Shown in pieces: positions 26,506 through 36,867 of a stretch of DNA of 64,000 bases. Origin of the DNA: Rudaea sp. GTDB taxonomy: Bacteria > Pseudomonadota > Gammaproteobacteria > Xanthomonadales > Rhodanobacteraceae. Within the stretch, counting starts at the first letter, position 1. Each line of letters starts with the position of its first letter. Where the stretch lies: positions 1 through 64,000 of the forward strand of contig JARLJU010000022.1 in NCBI GenBank assembly GCA_031291055.1, in the 5' to 3' direction. The notes beneath the pieces were generated by a model. It made no database searches, was not told the DNA's origin, and saw only the letters and a program-made list of their open reading frames with translations. The position numbers were made by a program, and so were the translations under genes.

Positions 26506-26741
26506 GATCGCTTCCGGGGTGGAGTCCAATTGTATAGCAACGCGTCCGGGCCGCGTGCGCCGATGCGCGCAAATGCCTGGCGCTGCTCGCATTTTGCCTT
26601 AGCGTACATTCAGCCTGTGAGTGCTTTAATTCCTGCCATGTTTGCGAAGTCGCGGGTGGTCATCTGGCCACGGGGATATTGAGGCGCGGCTTGGCTTGGT
26701 AACTGCGATCGGCATGTCGCCGCGCAGCCAGCGGAGGTCTT

Positions 26742-27455
26742 ATGAGGTTTATCCGGATGTTTGAAAGGCTGGGCATTGCGCCGCAGTTTTCAAACACGCC
26801 GTCGCAAGATCGCGACACATTGCGTGCCCCGGTTATTGAAGCCGGTGCGACGAGACGGAACCGCATCATGCAAGTGTCCTGGAAAATTCTGGTCGCCGCA
26901 TTCGTCGCAAGCATCGCGCTTGCCGTGCCGGTGTGGGCCCAGGATCGCCCGGCGCCGGCGCCCGCGGCAAATCAGGAAGCGACGCATTACGCGTGGGCCG
27001 ACGTTTTGCGCGTGGATCCGGTATACGACGATAACGTCGACACGACCGCAGCGCACGAGGAGTGCTACGAGGAACAGGTGCTCGAACCTGGCGCGGACGC
27101 CGCGGCGGACAGCGGCAAGCGTACCGGCGCAACCGTATTGGGCGCGATCATCGGCAGCATCATCGGCAACCGTTTCGGCAAGGGCAATGGACGCAAGGCA
27201 GCGACAGCCGCGGGTGCCGTTGCCGGTGGCGTCGTGGGCAACAATCTTGCCGCGGAGCAGGACAACGCCAATGCCGGCAATGTGCCGCAGTATACAACGC
27301 AGCGTCGTTGCCGCCAGGTCGGTGCGCCCAGCCAGCGCCGGGTTGTCGGCTACGATGTCGAATACCGCTATCGTGGCGAAGTGTATTCATCGCGCCTGAG
27401 CTATGACCCGGGCGATCGGATGCGCGTGCGCGTGAGCGTCACTCCGGCGGAATAG
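26742..27455 (+). CDS. Glycine-zipper 2TM-type envelope protein
   Basis: It encodes 237 aa as drawn. GGAGG sits four bases before the ATG at 26742, so I keep the long start. It gives 42 residues (MRFIRMFERLGIAPQF onward) before a conventional signal sequence MQVSWKILVAAFVASIALA that could itself start at 26868. The mature protein has a glycine-zipper (residues ~128-165: GATVLGAIIGSIIGNRFGKG, AAGAVAGGVVGNNLA) and a C-terminal domain RRVVGYDVEYRYRGEVYSSR. The fold resembles outer-membrane glycine-zipper proteins of unknown role. Confidence 0.7.
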   Translation: MRFIRMFERLGIAPQFSNTPSQDRDTLRAPVIEAGATRRNRIMQVSWKILVAAFVASIALAVPVWAQDRPAPAPAANQEATHYAWADVLRVDPVYDDNVDTTAAHEECYEEQVLEPGADAAADSGKRTGATVLGAIIGSIIGNRFGKGNGRKAATAAGAVAGGVVGNNLAAEQDNANAGNVPQYTTQRRCRQVGAPSQRRVVGYDVEYRYRGEVYSSRLSYDPGDRMRVRVSVTPAE

Positions 27456-27505
27456 CTGCAAGGTTCGTGCGGACATCGAGTTGCATCTTGCAGGGGGTTT
27501 GATCG

Positions 27506-28468
27506 ATGAAGGCGCTGTGTTTCGATCATTTCGGCGGCGCCGATGTACTCCGGTATCGCGACTTGCCCGACCCCTCGCGTCTGCCCGGCGACGTACTGGT
27601 GCGTACCCGGGCGATCGGCTTGAATTTCGCCGACATTTATCGTCGCCGCGGGAACTACCACCTCAGCGGAAAACCGCCCTATGTTGCCGGCTATGAAGCG
27701 GCCGGTGAAGTTGTTGAGGTCGCTGCCGGCAGCGCGTTCTGCATCGGCCAGCGCGTGGCATTTGCGGACAGTCCGCATGCGAATGCCGAACTCATTGCGG
27801 TGCCGCAAGACAGGCTCATTCCACTCCCGGATGACATCGCATTCGACACTGCCGCGGCCTTGCTGCTGCAGGGTCTGACCGCGCAATACCTCTGCCGCGA
27901 CAGCCATCCGCTGCGCGCAGGCGAGACCGTGCTGGTGCACGCCGCCGCCGGTGGAGTGGGTCTGTTGCTCGTGCAGATCGCAAAATTGCTGGGTGCGCGC
28001 GTGATCGGCATCACTTCCTCGGCGCGCAAGCGCGAGGCGGCACTGCGCGCAGGCGCGGAGGCGGTGGCGCTGTACGATGAGGATTGGACCGCCGCAGCGC
28101 GCGAATTCAGCGGCCAGACTGGTGTCGATGTCGCCTATGATGCGGTCGGCCCCACCTTGTTGCGCAGCTTCGAGGCCGTGCGCACCGGTGGCCACGTGGT
28201 GTTCTATGGCATGGCCGGCGGCAATCCGCCATCGGTTGATCCGCGCATGTTGATGGATACGTCGAAATCGCTGACGGGGGGAGACTTGTGGAATGTGCTG
28301 ACGAGTCCAGCCGAGCGTCGGGCGCGCAGCGCGGAGCTGTTCGAATGGGCACGCGGCGGCCGCTTGCACGTCGCGGTTGCTGGTCGCTATCCCCTCGCGG
28401 ATGGCGCGCTGGCCCATGCATTCCTCGAAAGCCGCAACGCGCTCGGCAAGGTTTTGCTGATCCCGTGA
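27506..28468 (+). CDS. Quinone oxidoreductase-like MDR protein
   Basis: It encodes 320 aa of the zinc-free medium-chain dehydrogenase/quinone oxidoreductase group. It has VRTRAIGLNFADIYRRRGNY, the PYVAGYEAAGEV block and a Rossmann motif AAAGGVGLLLVQIAKLLGA. NADPH-dependent one-electron reduction of quinones is the family activity; the substrate here is unknown. It ends 247 bases before argF', directly upstream of the arginine leader region. Confidence 0.85.
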   Translation: MKALCFDHFGGADVLRYRDLPDPSRLPGDVLVRTRAIGLNFADIYRRRGNYHLSGKPPYVAGYEAAGEVVEVAAGSAFCIGQRVAFADSPHANAELIAVPQDRLIPLPDDIAFDTAAALLLQGLTAQYLCRDSHPLRAGETVLVHAAAGGVGLLLVQIAKLLGARVIGITSSARKREAALRAGAEAVALYDEDWTAAAREFSGQTGVDVAYDAVGPTLLRSFEAVRTGGHVVFYGMAGGNPPSVDPRMLMDTSKSLTGGDLWNVLTSPAERRARSAELFEWARGGRLHVAVAGRYPLADGALAHAFLESRNALGKVLLIP

Positions 28469-28492
28469 GCCCAGGCGTCTGGCGGATACTTG

Positions 28493-28522
28493 TTGCGCTG
28501 CGCAAAACTTCCGTGCGATTAT
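28493..28522 (+). promoter_or_regulatory. Weak candidate promoter for the arginine operon leader
   Basis: TTGCGC (28493-28498), an 18-base spacer, GATTAT (28517-28522). It lies downstream of the oxidoreductase stop and upstream of the leader ORF. Neither hexamer is perfect. No ArgR-type box (TGAAT with inverted ATTCA) was found here. Confidence 0.3.
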
Positions 28523-28530
28523 CCGCAACG

Positions 28531-28635
28531 ATGATTCGTCACCTCGCAGCCAACGCCGACATCCTGACCAGCGCCCGCATGGCCGCCGGTATGACGTCGC
28601 GTGCGCGCCGACCGAGACTTTCTCCCGCCGGGTAG
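28531..28635 (+). CDS. Arginine-rich leader peptide of the arg operon
   Basis: The frame opens at ATG 28531 (34 codons) or, more likely for a leader, at ATG 28591: MTSRARRPRLSPAG then TAG at 28633-28635. Arg codons are CGT 28600, CGC 28606, CGA 28609 and AGA 28615, that is four in six codons, including CGA and AGA, which are unusual in GC-rich genes. The peptide's last codons (GCC GGG T) are one arm of an antiterminator. No clear ribosome-binding site is visible before either ATG, which is the main weakness. The role is inferred from position, composition and downstream RNA pairing. Confidence 0.6.
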   Translation: MIRHLAANADILTSARMAAGMTSRARRPRLSPAG

Positions 28636-28690
28636 CTGTCGCGCATCGCTTTTTTGCATCGACCAAACCCGGCCTCGCGCTGGGTTTTTT
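28591..28690 (+). promoter_or_regulatory. Candidate arginine attenuator (leader peptide, antiterminator, terminator)
   Basis: GCCGGGT (28627-28633, the end of the leader peptide) is the exact complement of ACCCGGC (28667-28673). It is helped by GTCG (28638-28641) pairing with CGAC (28660-28663). The same ACCCGGC instead pairs with GCTGGGT (28679-28685) to make a terminator. A ribosome stalled at the Arg codons would leave the first arm free and allow read-through. A ribosome reaching the TAG would cover it and permit termination. The logic is that of the trp/his attenuators. Confidence 0.65.
28665..28690 (+). terminator. Intrinsic terminator upstream of argF'
   Basis: AAACCCGGC (28665-28673), loop CTCGC, GCTGGGTTT (28679-28687) with one G-T pair, running into TTTTTT (28685-28690). 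It ends 25 bases before the GTG of argF', so it cannot belong to an upstream gene without affecting argF'. It is the terminator half of the attenuator above. Confidence 0.75.
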
Positions 28691-28715
28691 GTTTCTTTTC
28701 CACTCAGGAACCACC

Positions 28716-29747
28716 GTGACCACTCGTCATTTCTTAAGCACTCAGGACTGGAGTCGCGCCGATCTCGATGCGCTGCTGGCGCAGGCAGCAGTGTTCAAGC
28801 GCCACAAGCTGGGTCGCGAGCTGGCGGGCAAGAGCATCGCCCTGCTGTTCTTCAATCCATCCATGCGTACACGTACCAGTTTCGAGCTCGGCGCATTCCA
28901 GCTTGGTGGCCACGCGATCGTGCTGCAGCCGGGCAAGGATGCATGGCCGGTCGAGTTCGAGGTCGGCACGATGATGGATGGCGAGGCGGAAGAACACATC
29001 GCCGAAGTGGCACGCGTGCTGTCGCGCTATGTCGACCTGATCGGTGTGCGCGCCTTTCCGAAATTCCTGGACTGGCAGGTCGATCGCCAGGATCGGATCG
29101 TTGCGGCCTTTGCCAGACACGCGACCGTGCCGATCATCAATATGGAAACGATCACGCACCCTTGTCAGGAACTGGCGCATATCCTCGCATTGCAGGAGCA
29201 TTTCGGCAGCCGTGACCTGCGCGGCAAAAAGTACGTCCTTACCTGGACCTACCACCCCAAGCCGCTGAACACGGCCGTCGCCAATTCCGCATTGCAGATT
29301 GCCACTCGGTTCGGCATGGATGTCACCCTGCTGTGTCCGACGCCGGAATATGTGCTCGACGAACGCTACATGGAGTTCGGTCGGCGCAACGCCGCCGAGA
29401 ACGGCGGCTCTTTGCGCGTCAGTCACAATATTGGCGAGGCTTACCGCGGGGCACAGGCCATCTACGCCAAGAGCTGGGGCGCGCTGCCATATTTCGGCCG
29501 CTGGGAGGAGGAAAAGCCGGTCCGGGAAAAGTACAGAAATTTCATTGTGGACGAAGCCAAAATGGCGCTTACCGACAACGGCGTCTTCAGCCATTGCCTG
29601 CCACTGCGGCGCAACATCAAGGCGACCGACGCGGTCATGGACTCGGCGGCCTGCATCGCCATCGATGAAGCCGAGAATCGTCTGCACGTGCAGAAAGCGG
29701 TCATGGCTGCGCTGGTAGCGCAACCGGAAGCGGGGAACGGGCAATAG
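28716..29747 (+). CDS. argF': N-acetylornithine carbamoyltransferase
   Basis: It encodes 343 aa from GTG preceded by CAGGAAC. It carbamoylates N-acetylornithine to N-acetylcitrulline, the route known from Xanthomonas. The carbamoyl phosphate site is [32 protein letters not shown] and [13 protein letters not shown] follow. The lysine in RRNIKATD corresponds to the post-translationally carboxylated lysine of the Xanthomonas enzyme. Ordinary ornithine carbamoyltransferases lack the TYHPKPL block. Its last codons (EAGNGQ) run into an intergenic repeat. First gene of an eight-gene arg-pro operon. Confidence 0.93.
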   Translation: MTTRHFLSTQDWSRADLDALLAQAAVFKRHKLGRELAGKSIALLFFNPSMRTRTSFELGAFQLGGHAIVLQPGKDAWPVEFEVGTMMDGEAEEHIAEVARVLSRYVDLIGVRAFPKFLDWQVDRQDRIVAAFARHATVPIINMETITHPCQELAHILALQEHFGSRDLRGKKYVLTWTYHPKPLNTAVANSALQIATRFGMDVTLLCPTPEYVLDERYMEFGRRNAAENGGSLRVSHNIGEAYRGAQAIYAKSWGALPYFGRWEEEKPVREKYRNFIVDEAKMALTDNGVFSHCLPLRRNIKATDAVMDSAACIAIDEAENRLHVQKAVMAALVAQPEAGNGQ

Positions 29748-29866
29748 GGAATCGGAAAAGCCGGTTTCTTCCCCTCCGTTGCAGATCCAATCTCTTACAA
29801 CTTCGGTATATCCCCATGTCCAGCGCTTCCGCAATTCCCGATCCCCGACTTCCCATTCCCGGCTCC
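29730..29866. repeat. GGGAAT-type inverted repeat spanning the argF'-argG junction
   Basis: The left arm is GCGGGGAACGGGCAATAGGG, continuing AATCGG (29730-29755). The right arm is ATTCCCGATCCCCGACTTCC, continuing CATTCCCGGCTCC (29833-29865), its approximate reverse complement. The left arm supplies the last codons and TAG of argF'; the right arm supplies codons for [10 protein letters not shown] near the start of ArgG. The argG ATG lies inside the element. It looks like an inserted intergenic repeat that extended both coding regions. Confidence 0.55.
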
Positions 29867-31063
29867 AAGAACATTGTCCTGGCTTTCTCCGGCGGCCTCG
29901 ACACCAGCTTCTGCGTGCCGTATCTCAAGCAACGCGGCTGGTCGGTGCACACCGTTTTCGCCGACACCGGTGGCGTGGGTGCGGACGAGCGCGCGTACAT
30001 CGAAGGGCGGGCGAACGAGCTGGGTGTTGCCAGCCACGTCACGGTCGACAGCGGCGCAGCGCTTTGGGATGGCTTCGTCAAACCGTTCGTCTGGGCCGGC
30101 GAAGGCTACCAGGGTCAATACCCGCTGCTGGTTTCCGATCGCTACCTGATTGTCGACGCCGCGATCGCCCGTGCGCAGGAGCTTGGCACGCGCGCCATCG
30201 CACACGGATGCACTGGCATGGGCAACGACCAGGTGCGCTTCGATCTGGCGGTGAAGGCGCTCGGCGACTACGAAATCGTTGCGCCGATCCGCGAAATCCA
30301 GAGAGAGCACACCGAGGTTCGCGCATACGAGCAAAAATATCTGGAAAGTCTGGGCTATGCCGTGCGCACGAAGCAGGCCAGCTACACGATCAACGAAAAC
30401 CTGCTGGGTCTGACCATGTCCGGCGGGGAAATCGACCGCTGGGAAGCACCGGGAAGAGAAGCCACGGGTTGGTGTGCCACTCGTGAGCAATGGCCAGCGC
30501 AGCCGTTGCGGGTGACGATGCGCTTCGAGCGCGGCGAAGCTACAGCGTTGAACGGCCAGACCCTCGTCGGCGCTCAATTGCTGGCCCGGCTCAATCGCGA
30601 GTTCGCCGCCTACGGTGTCGGCCGCGGCCTGTACACGGGCGATACGACGATCGGGCTGAAGGGCCGCATCGTGTTTGAGGCACCCGGCCTCATCGCCTTG
30701 CTGACTGCGCACCGCGCGCTGGAAGAGGCTGTCCTGTCCAAGCAGCAGAACCGCTTCAAGCCCGAGGTCGCGCGCAAGTGGGTTGAACTGGTCTATGAAG
30801 GTTTTTTCCACGATCCCCTCAAGACCGATCTGGAGGCATTCCTGGCTTCGTCGCAGCGGGTTGTCAGCGGCGAGGTCACCCTGGAGACCAGCGGTGGTTC
30901 GGTCGCTGCCGTCGCCGTGAACTCGGCGCACCTCCTCACCGCCAAGGGCGCGACATATGCGCAGTCGGCGGACTGGGGCGTGGCCGAGGCTGAAGGATTC
31001 ATCAAGCTGTTCGGCATGAGCAGCACGCTGTGGGCCGAAGTGAACAGGAAATCGCCGAAGTGA
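29816..31063 (+). CDS. argG: Argininosuccinate synthase
   Basis: This 415-aa enzyme joins citrulline and aspartate using ATP. It has the P-loop-like [46 protein letters not shown] and [14 protein letters not shown]. The sequence between MSS and [10 protein letters not shown] carries 13 extra residues ([13 protein letters not shown]) compared with the short N-terminus I expect, and they are encoded by the inverted repeat described at this junction. No good ribosome-binding site precedes the ATG. Its stop overlaps the argE start. Confidence 0.95.
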   Translation: MSSASAIPDPRLPIPGSKNIVLAFSGGLDTSFCVPYLKQRGWSVHTVFADTGGVGADERAYIEGRANELGVASHVTVDSGAALWDGFVKPFVWAGEGYQGQYPLLVSDRYLIVDAAIARAQELGTRAIAHGCTGMGNDQVRFDLAVKALGDYEIVAPIREIQREHTEVRAYEQKYLESLGYAVRTKQASYTINENLLGLTMSGGEIDRWEAPGREATGWCATREQWPAQPLRVTMRFERGEATALNGQTLVGAQLLARLNREFAAYGVGRGLYTGDTTIGLKGRIVFEAPGLIALLTAHRALEEAVLSKQQNRFKPEVARKWVELVYEGFFHDPLKTDLEAFLASSQRVVSGEVTLETSGGSVAAVAVNSAHLLTAKGATYAQSADWGVAEAEGFIKLFGMSSTLWAEVNRKSPK

Positions 31064-32160
31064 ACGCGGCGCTGGATACCACGCTGGCTCATCTGCGCGC
31101 GCTGGTGGCATTCGACACGCGCAATCCGCCGCGCCGGATCGATACGGGCGGCATCTTCGATTATCTGCGCGCACAATTGCCGGGGTTTGACTGCACGGTC
31201 GCCGATCATGGCGCCGGCGCAGTGAGCCTGTATGCACAACGCGGCAAACCGCACATCTTGTTCAATGTCCATCTGGATACGGTACCTTCCTCTCGGGGCT
31301 GGACGCGCGACCCGTTCGATCTGCAGCTAACTGGAGACCGCGCCATCGGCCTCGGTGCTTGCGATATAAAAGGCGCGGCAGCGGCGCTCTTGACTTCGGC
31401 GTCGCATACCGGCGGTGATGCCGCCTTTCTTTTTACTTCAGACGAAGAAGCCAACGACGCGCGCTGCATCGCCGCGTTCCTTGCGCAGAACCGACCGTTC
31501 GCCGCCGTGGTCGTGGCGGAGCCGACGCGTGCCGAAGCGGTGCTTGCGCATCGTGGTATCAGCTCAGTCACGATGCGCTTTGCCGGTCGCGCCGGGCATG
31601 CCTCCGGCGGGAATGCGCTGGGCGACAGTGCCGTGCATCAGGCGATGCGCTGGGGATCGCGTGCTCTGGATTTCGTCGACAGCCACGCACACGAGCGCTT
31701 CGGCGGCCTGACCGGATTGCGCTTCAATATCGGCCGCATCGAAGGCGGCATCAAGGCGAATGTGATTGCACCGGAGGCGGAAGTGCGATTTGGATTCCGT
31801 CCGCTGCCGTCCATGGATACCGATGCCTTGCTCGACAAGTTCCGCACCTGCGTGGATGCGCCGGCTGCCGAGTTCAGCGAAACCTTTCGCGGTCCGCCGC
31901 TGCCGTCCGGGGGCATCGCCCAGGCGGAGACAAAACGACTCGCCGCACGCGACCTTGCCGATGAACTGGGTCTGCCGATCGGCAATGCCGTCGATTTCTG
32001 GACCGAGGCCGCGCTGTTTTCTGCGGCCGGCTACACCACGTTCGTCTACGGGCCGGGCGATATCGCTCAGGCGCATGGCGCCGACGAATTTGTGGAACTT
32101 TCCCAATTACTGCAAATTACCCAAGGCTACGTCGGAATCATCGATCATGGACGCGCATAG
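31060..32160 (+). CDS. argE: N-acetylcitrulline/acetylornithine deacetylase
   Basis: This 366-aa M20 family zinc hydrolase starts at the GTG overlapping the argG stop (GTGA). Metal-site motifs are [31 protein letters not shown] and VVAEPTR, with the last metal His in [13 protein letters not shown]. After an ArgF' enzyme the physiological substrate should be N-acetylcitrulline, as in Xanthomonas. That assignment comes from context. It overlaps the next gene by 14 bases. Confidence 0.9.
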   Translation: MNAALDTTLAHLRALVAFDTRNPPRRIDTGGIFDYLRAQLPGFDCTVADHGAGAVSLYAQRGKPHILFNVHLDTVPSSRGWTRDPFDLQLTGDRAIGLGACDIKGAAAALLTSASHTGGDAAFLFTSDEEANDARCIAAFLAQNRPFAAVVVAEPTRAEAVLAHRGISSVTMRFAGRAGHASGGNALGDSAVHQAMRWGSRALDFVDSHAHERFGGLTGLRFNIGRIEGGIKANVIAPEAEVRFGFRPLPSMDTDALLDKFRTCVDAPAAEFSETFRGPPLPSGGIAQAETKRLAARDLADELGLPIGNAVDFWTEAALFSAAGYTTFVYGPGDIAQAHGADEFVELSQLLQITQGYVGIIDHGRA

Positions 32161-33463
32161 ACAAACTCGTCAGACCATCGTGCGCCTGCTCTCGAGCATG
32201 GGTAGCGCTAAGGAAATCACGCAATATCTGCGGCGTTTCTCGCAGCTTGATGCCAAGCGCTTCGCCGTGGTCAAGGTCGGCGGTGCGGTACTGCGCGACG
32301 ATCTTGAGGCCTTGACCTCGTCCCTGGCATTTCTACAGCAGGTCGGGCTGACGCCGATTGTCGTTCACGGTGCCGGCCCGCAGCTCGACGATGAATTGTC
32401 GGCCGCAGGCGTCAGCAAGCAGATCATAGGGGGTTTGCGCGTGACCTCGGCCGAGGCACTGGCGATCGTGCGCCGTGTATTCCTCGCACAAAACCTGAAA
32501 CTGGTCGAGGCGCTGCAGCAAGTCGATGCGCGCGCCACGTCGATCGTGTCCGGGGTGTTCGAAGCGCAATTCCTGGACCGGGAAAAATACGGACTCGTCG
32601 GCAAGGTGGACGCGGTCAATCTGGCGCCGATCGAGGCAAGCCTGAATGCAGGCTCGATTCCCGTGATTGCCAGCCTGGGCGAGACCACCGGTGGACAGAT
32701 ACTGAACATCAACGCGGATTTCGCCGCGAACGAGCTCGTCCAGGTGCTGCAGCCGTACAAGATCATTTTCCTGACCGGAACGGGTGGCCTGCTCGACGAC
32801 TCCGGAAAAGTCATCGATTCGATCAACCTGTCGACGGAATACGATCACCTCATGACACAGCCCTGGCTGCATTCCGGGATGCGCCTGAAGATCGAGCAGG
32901 TCAAGCACTTGCTGGATCGGCTGCCGCTGACGTCGTCCGTGTCGATCACGCGGCCAGCGGAGCTGGCCAAGGAGCTGTTCACGCACAAGGGTTCGGGGAC
33001 ACTGGTACGGCGCGGTGAAAAGGTGCTGCGCTTCTCGTCGTGGGACGAGCTTGACCGCGCGCGCCTGCGAACTCTGATCGAATCGAGCTTCGGGCGTGTC
33101 CTGGTGCCGGACTATTTCGAACGCACGCGGCTGTATCGCGCCTATGTCAGTGAGAATTACCGTACCGCGCTCATTCTTACCGCCGAGGACGCCGGCACCT
33201 ACCTGGATAAATTTGCGGTGCTCGACGATGCGCAGGGTGAAGGTCTTGGGCGTGCCGTCTGGCAAGTGATGCGCGAGCAAAATCCGCGCTTGTTCTGGCG
33301 CTCCCTCCACGGCAATCCGGCCAATTTTTTCTACTACGCCGAATCCGACGGTTGCTACAAGATGGAGAAATTCAAGGTGTTCTGGTACGGCGTGGAAGGA
33401 TTTGCCGCGATCGAGCGCTGCGTCGAGCATTGCGGTGCGCGGCCTGCAACCCTGGCGATTTGA
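32147..33463 (+). CDS. argB: Bifunctional N-acetylglutamate kinase/N-acetylglutamate synthase
   Basis: It encodes 438 aa. Residues ~15-285 are an amino-acid kinase domain ([31 protein letters not shown]-like [14 protein letters not shown]). Residues ~290-438 are a GNAT-type domain ([44 protein letters not shown]). This fused NAGK/S arrangement is known from xanthomonads and resembles the vertebrate synthase. It therefore supplies both the first and the second step of arginine synthesis, explaining the absence of separate argA/argJ here. Confidence 0.93.
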   Translation: MDAHRQTRQTIVRLLSSMGSAKEITQYLRRFSQLDAKRFAVVKVGGAVLRDDLEALTSSLAFLQQVGLTPIVVHGAGPQLDDELSAAGVSKQIIGGLRVTSAEALAIVRRVFLAQNLKLVEALQQVDARATSIVSGVFEAQFLDREKYGLVGKVDAVNLAPIEASLNAGSIPVIASLGETTGGQILNINADFAANELVQVLQPYKIIFLTGTGGLLDDSGKVIDSINLSTEYDHLMTQPWLHSGMRLKIEQVKHLLDRLPLTSSVSITRPAELAKELFTHKGSGTLVRRGEKVLRFSSWDELDRARLRTLIESSFGRVLVPDYFERTRLYRAYVSENYRTALILTAEDAGTYLDKFAVLDDAQGEGLGRAVWQVMREQNPRLFWRSLHGNPANFFYYAESDGCYKMEKFKVFWYGVEGFAAIERCVEHCGARPATLAI

Positions 33464-33465
33464 TC

Positions 33466-34419
33466 ATGCCCGCACCAAGAAACATCGGCATTGTCGGCGC
33501 GCGTGGTCATACCGGCGCGGAATTGATCCGGCTGATCGCGCGTCACCCGCTGCTGGATGTGGCATTCGTCTCGTCGCGCGAGCTGGCCGGCCAGAGCGTC
33601 GCCGCACAGGTGCCGGAATTCGCCGGCAAATTGCGCTACGAAAACCTCGATGCCGCAGCGGTGGCGGCCAGACGCGCGGATGCCGTCGTGCTGGCTCTTC
33701 CAAATGGCATGGCCGCGCCATTTGTGGCCGCGATCGATGCGCAGAATCCACAATGTGTGGTTGTGGATTTGTCCGCGGATTATCGTTTCAACGACACTTG
33801 GTACTATGGCCTGCCGGAGCTGACGCGCGGCCGCTACGCCGGGCAGCGGCGAATCAGCAATCCCGGCTGCTACGCCACGGCAATGCAACTCGCGATCGCC
33901 CCGCTGAAGGACATGCTTGCGGCGCCACCGGCCTGTTTTGGCGTCTCCGGCTATTCCGGCGCGGGAACCACGCCGTCGGACAAGAACGATCCGGAAAAGC
34001 TGCGTGACAACCTGATGCCGTACGCCCTGGTCGATCACACGCATGAACGCGAAGTCACCAGGCATTTGGGCATGCCGGTCGAATTCATGCCGCACGTGGC
34101 GTCGTATTTCCGTGGCATCACGATGACCGTGAACATCTGGCTCGACCGCGCCATGACGCGCGATGCGATCTTGCAGCATTACCGCCAGCACTATGCAAAG
34201 GAGCCTTTGGTGCGCGTCGTCGACGCTGCGCCCTGGGTCAGCACGATCGCCGGTCGATATCACGCGGAAATCGGCGGCTTCGCCGTGGCGCCCGGCGGCA
34301 AGCGGGTCGTCGTGGTGGCGACGCTGGACAATCTGCTCAAGGGTGCGGCGACGCAGGCGATGCAGAACCTGAATCTCGCCCTGGGATTCGCCGAACTAGA
34401 GGCCATTCCCCATGAGTGA
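33466..34419 (+). CDS. argC: N-acetyl-gamma-glutamyl-phosphate reductase
   Basis: This 317-aa NADPH-dependent reductase has the Rossmann start [19 protein letters not shown], the catalytic Cys in [28 protein letters not shown] and [12 protein letters not shown]. It begins two bases after the argB stop and overlaps argH by eight bases. Confidence 0.95.
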   Translation: MPAPRNIGIVGARGHTGAELIRLIARHPLLDVAFVSSRELAGQSVAAQVPEFAGKLRYENLDAAAVAARRADAVVLALPNGMAAPFVAAIDAQNPQCVVVDLSADYRFNDTWYYGLPELTRGRYAGQRRISNPGCYATAMQLAIAPLKDMLAAPPACFGVSGYSGAGTTPSDKNDPEKLRDNLMPYALVDHTHEREVTRHLGMPVEFMPHVASYFRGITMTVNIWLDRAMTRDAILQHYRQHYAKEPLVRVVDAAPWVSTIAGRYHAEIGGFAVAPGGKRVVVVATLDNLLKGAATQAMQNLNLALGFAELEAIPHE

Positions 34420-35710
34420 TTTGCTGTGGCAGAAATCCGGGACGCAGTTGAATCCACGCATCATGCGCTTTCTGGCCGGCGAAGACGTGCTGCTGGATCG
34501 CGAGTTTTTCGCTCACGACATCGCCGCCAGCCAGGCGCATGTCGAAGGTCTTGCCCGCATCGGCGTGCTGAGTTCCGCGGATGCGGCGACACTCGTTCGC
34601 GAACTTGACGTGCTTGCGGCGGATTTCAGCAACGGAACGTTCATCCTCGACTCGCGCTTCGAGGACGGCCATTCGGCGATCGAGGCGCGCCTTACCGAGC
34701 GCCTGGGCGACGTCGGTCGCAAGCTGCATACCGGTCGTAGCCGCAACGACCAGGTTCTGGTTGCCACACGACTCTGGTTGAAGGCAAGGCTCGGTGAACT
34801 GGCGCTGCAGTGCGCCGACATCGCGCGGGTCTGCCTGCAGCGCGCCGAAGGCGAAGCCCTGCCTTTGCCGGGCTACACACATCTGCAGCGTGCAGTAGTT
34901 TCATCGACCGCGATGTGGTTTGCCGGATTCGCCGAAAGTTTCATCGACGATGCAGTGCGGGCGTACCAGACCCTGGGCTGGGTAGACGCAAATCCGCTGG
35001 GCACGGCTGCCGGCTACGGTGTGAACCTGGCGCTGGACCGCGACTTCACGACGCACAAGCTGGGATTCGCGCGCGTCCAGGTGTCGCCGGTCGGCGCGCA
35101 AATGTCGCGTGGAAAATTCGAGATGGCCGCACTGGAAGCGCTCGGTTCGGCCCTGCTGGACCTGCGCCGGCTCGCCTGGGACCTGAGCCTGTTCACCACG
35201 GCGGAATTTGGATTTGTACAAATTCCCGCAGAGTATACAACCGGTTCGTCGATCATGCCGAACAAGCGCAACCCGGATGTGATCGAACTGTTGCGTGCGA
35301 GCTATGCCGTCGTTGCCGCCGCGCGCGGCCAGATCGAGCAACTGTTGTCGCTGCCGTCCGGTTATCAGCGCGATCTGCAATTTTCCAAGGGCGCGCTGGT
35401 GCGAGGATTCGCGCACGGCCTCGACGCGCTGGCGTTGTTGCCCGGCCTCCTCGGAGGCATGCAGTGGAACGCGGCGGCTATGCATGCCGCTATCGATCCG
35501 GCGATGTACACGACGGATATCGCGATCGAGCAGGCAGTCTCGGGCGTGCCGTTCCGGCAGGCGTATCGGCATGCGGCCGAAGCGATTGAGGATGCAGGAC
35601 AGGGGCGTACCCCGGAAGCAAGCCTCGCGGCGCGCACTTCGCCGGGCGGCGCGGCGGACCTGCGCCTGAAGGATCTGCGTGCGCGCCTGGAAGGTTTGCA
35701 GCGGGCATGA
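34412..35710 (+). CDS. argH: Argininosuccinate lyase
   Basis: It encodes 432 aa of the fumarase/aspartase superfamily and performs the last step of arginine synthesis, releasing fumarate. It has [32 protein letters not shown] and the superfamily signature [12 protein letters not shown]. It is slightly shorter than the usual ~460 aa. It overlaps proB by four bases (ATGA). Confidence 0.95.
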   Translation: MSDLLWQKSGTQLNPRIMRFLAGEDVLLDREFFAHDIAASQAHVEGLARIGVLSSADAATLVRELDVLAADFSNGTFILDSRFEDGHSAIEARLTERLGDVGRKLHTGRSRNDQVLVATRLWLKARLGELALQCADIARVCLQRAEGEALPLPGYTHLQRAVVSSTAMWFAGFAESFIDDAVRAYQTLGWVDANPLGTAAGYGVNLALDRDFTTHKLGFARVQVSPVGAQMSRGKFEMAALEALGSALLDLRRLAWDLSLFTTAEFGFVQIPAEYTTGSSIMPNKRNPDVIELLRASYAVVAAARGQIEQLLSLPSGYQRDLQFSKGALVRGFAHGLDALALLPGLLGGMQWNAAAMHAAIDPAMYTTDIAIEQAVSGVPFRQAYRHAAEAIEDAGQGRTPEASLAARTSPGGAADLRLKDLRARLEGLQRA

Positions 35711-36867
35711 GCGCGGCGGTATCGACGCAGTTTCCGGAACAGCCTCTGCCTGCCTGGCGCCGGGCGGTGCTCAAGGTCGGCAGCAGTCTGCTTACCGATG
35801 CCGGTGCGCTGACCGATCGCCACGCCCGCGCACTCGCAGGATTCGTCGCGGCGTCGCGCGCCGCGGGACGCGAAGTCGTACTGGTTTCATCCGGCGCGGT
35901 CGCCGCCGGGCGCGCGCAGCTGCCGCAGGCCGCACTGCGCGGCAACGGTCTGGTCCTGCGCCAGGCGCTCGCAGCGCTGGGCCAGACACGCATGATCGCG
36001 CTTTGGCAAGGCCTGCTCGACGCACCCGTGGCGCAAGTGCTGCTCAGCCATGACGATCTGCGCAATCGCCGGCGTTATCTGAATGCGCGCAACACCCTGC
36101 TGGAGCTGCTGCGCCTGCAGGCGGTGCCGGTCGTGAACGAAAACGACACCGTCGCCGTCGAGGAACTCAAACTGGGTGACAACGACAATCTCGCAGCGAT
36201 CGTCGCCGCACTGGTAGACGCCGACATACTGCTGATCGCCAGTGATGTCGACGGCCTGTACAGCGCGCATCCCCAGTGTGACCCGAATGCCGCGGCGGTG
36301 CCGGAAGTGGCTGCGATCACGCCGCAGATCCTGGCGATGGCCGGCGGTGCCGGCAGCGTGCAGGGCACCGGCGGAATGCGGACGAAGCTGGAAGCGGCAG
36401 GCAAGGCCGCAAATGCAGGCATAGCGACGGCACTGTTCAATGGCAGCGCGCACGCGGCAGTGGACAAGCTGGCACGCGGAGTTTTCCACGGCACCTGGTT
36501 TGCCGCCGCAGGCACGCGTCTGGCGGCGCGCAAGTATTGGCTGCGGCATGCGCCGAGTTCAGGCGGCACAATCCGCGTCGACGCGGGTGCCGCGCGGGCG
36601 GTGATCGGCGGTGCGTCGCTGTTGCCGGGCGGCATCGCCGGCGTCGACGGGGAATTCTCGCGTGGCGACATCGTCGCGGTGGCCGCGACCGACCAGGGTA
36701 TCGCGCACGCGATCGCCCGCGGCTTGTGCCAGTACGCGGCGGCCGAGGTGCGCCTTATTGCCGGCCGGCACACGCGCGACATGGAAACGGTACTTGGTTT
36801 CAGCTACGGCGACAGCGTGATCCGTCGCGACGATCTAGTGCTTCTGGTCGCGGCGATGCCGGCGTGA
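35707..36867 (+). CDS. proB: Glutamate 5-kinase
   Basis: It encodes 386 aa. The amino-acid kinase domain (residues ~20-270: [57 protein letters not shown]) is followed by a C-terminal PUA domain (~290-370). It makes glutamyl phosphate, the first step to proline. It sits inside the arginine operon. Both pathways start from glutamate. Confidence 0.95.
   Translation: MSAAVSTQFPEQPLPAWRRAVLKVGSSLLTDAGALTDRHARALAGFVAASRAAGREVVLVSSGAVAAGRAQLPQAALRGNGLVLRQALAALGQTRMIALWQGLLDAPVAQVLLSHDDLRNRRRYLNARNTLLELLRLQAVPVVNENDTVAVEELKLGDNDNLAAIVAALVDADILLIASDVDGLYSAHPQCDPNAAAVPEVAAITPQILAMAGGAGSVQGTGGMRTKLEAAGKAANAGIATALFNGSAHAAVDKLARGVFHGTWFAAAGTRLAARKYWLRHAPSSGGTIRVDAGAARAVIGGASLLPGGIAGVDGEFSRGDIVAVAATDQGIAHAIARGLCQYAAAEVRLIAGRHTRDMETVLGFSYGDSVIRRDDLVLLVAAMPA

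Noticed and set aside
28469-28715. ArgR operator upstream of argF'
   Set aside because: No pair of TGAAT/ATTCA half-sites with the right spacing was found in the 247 bases.
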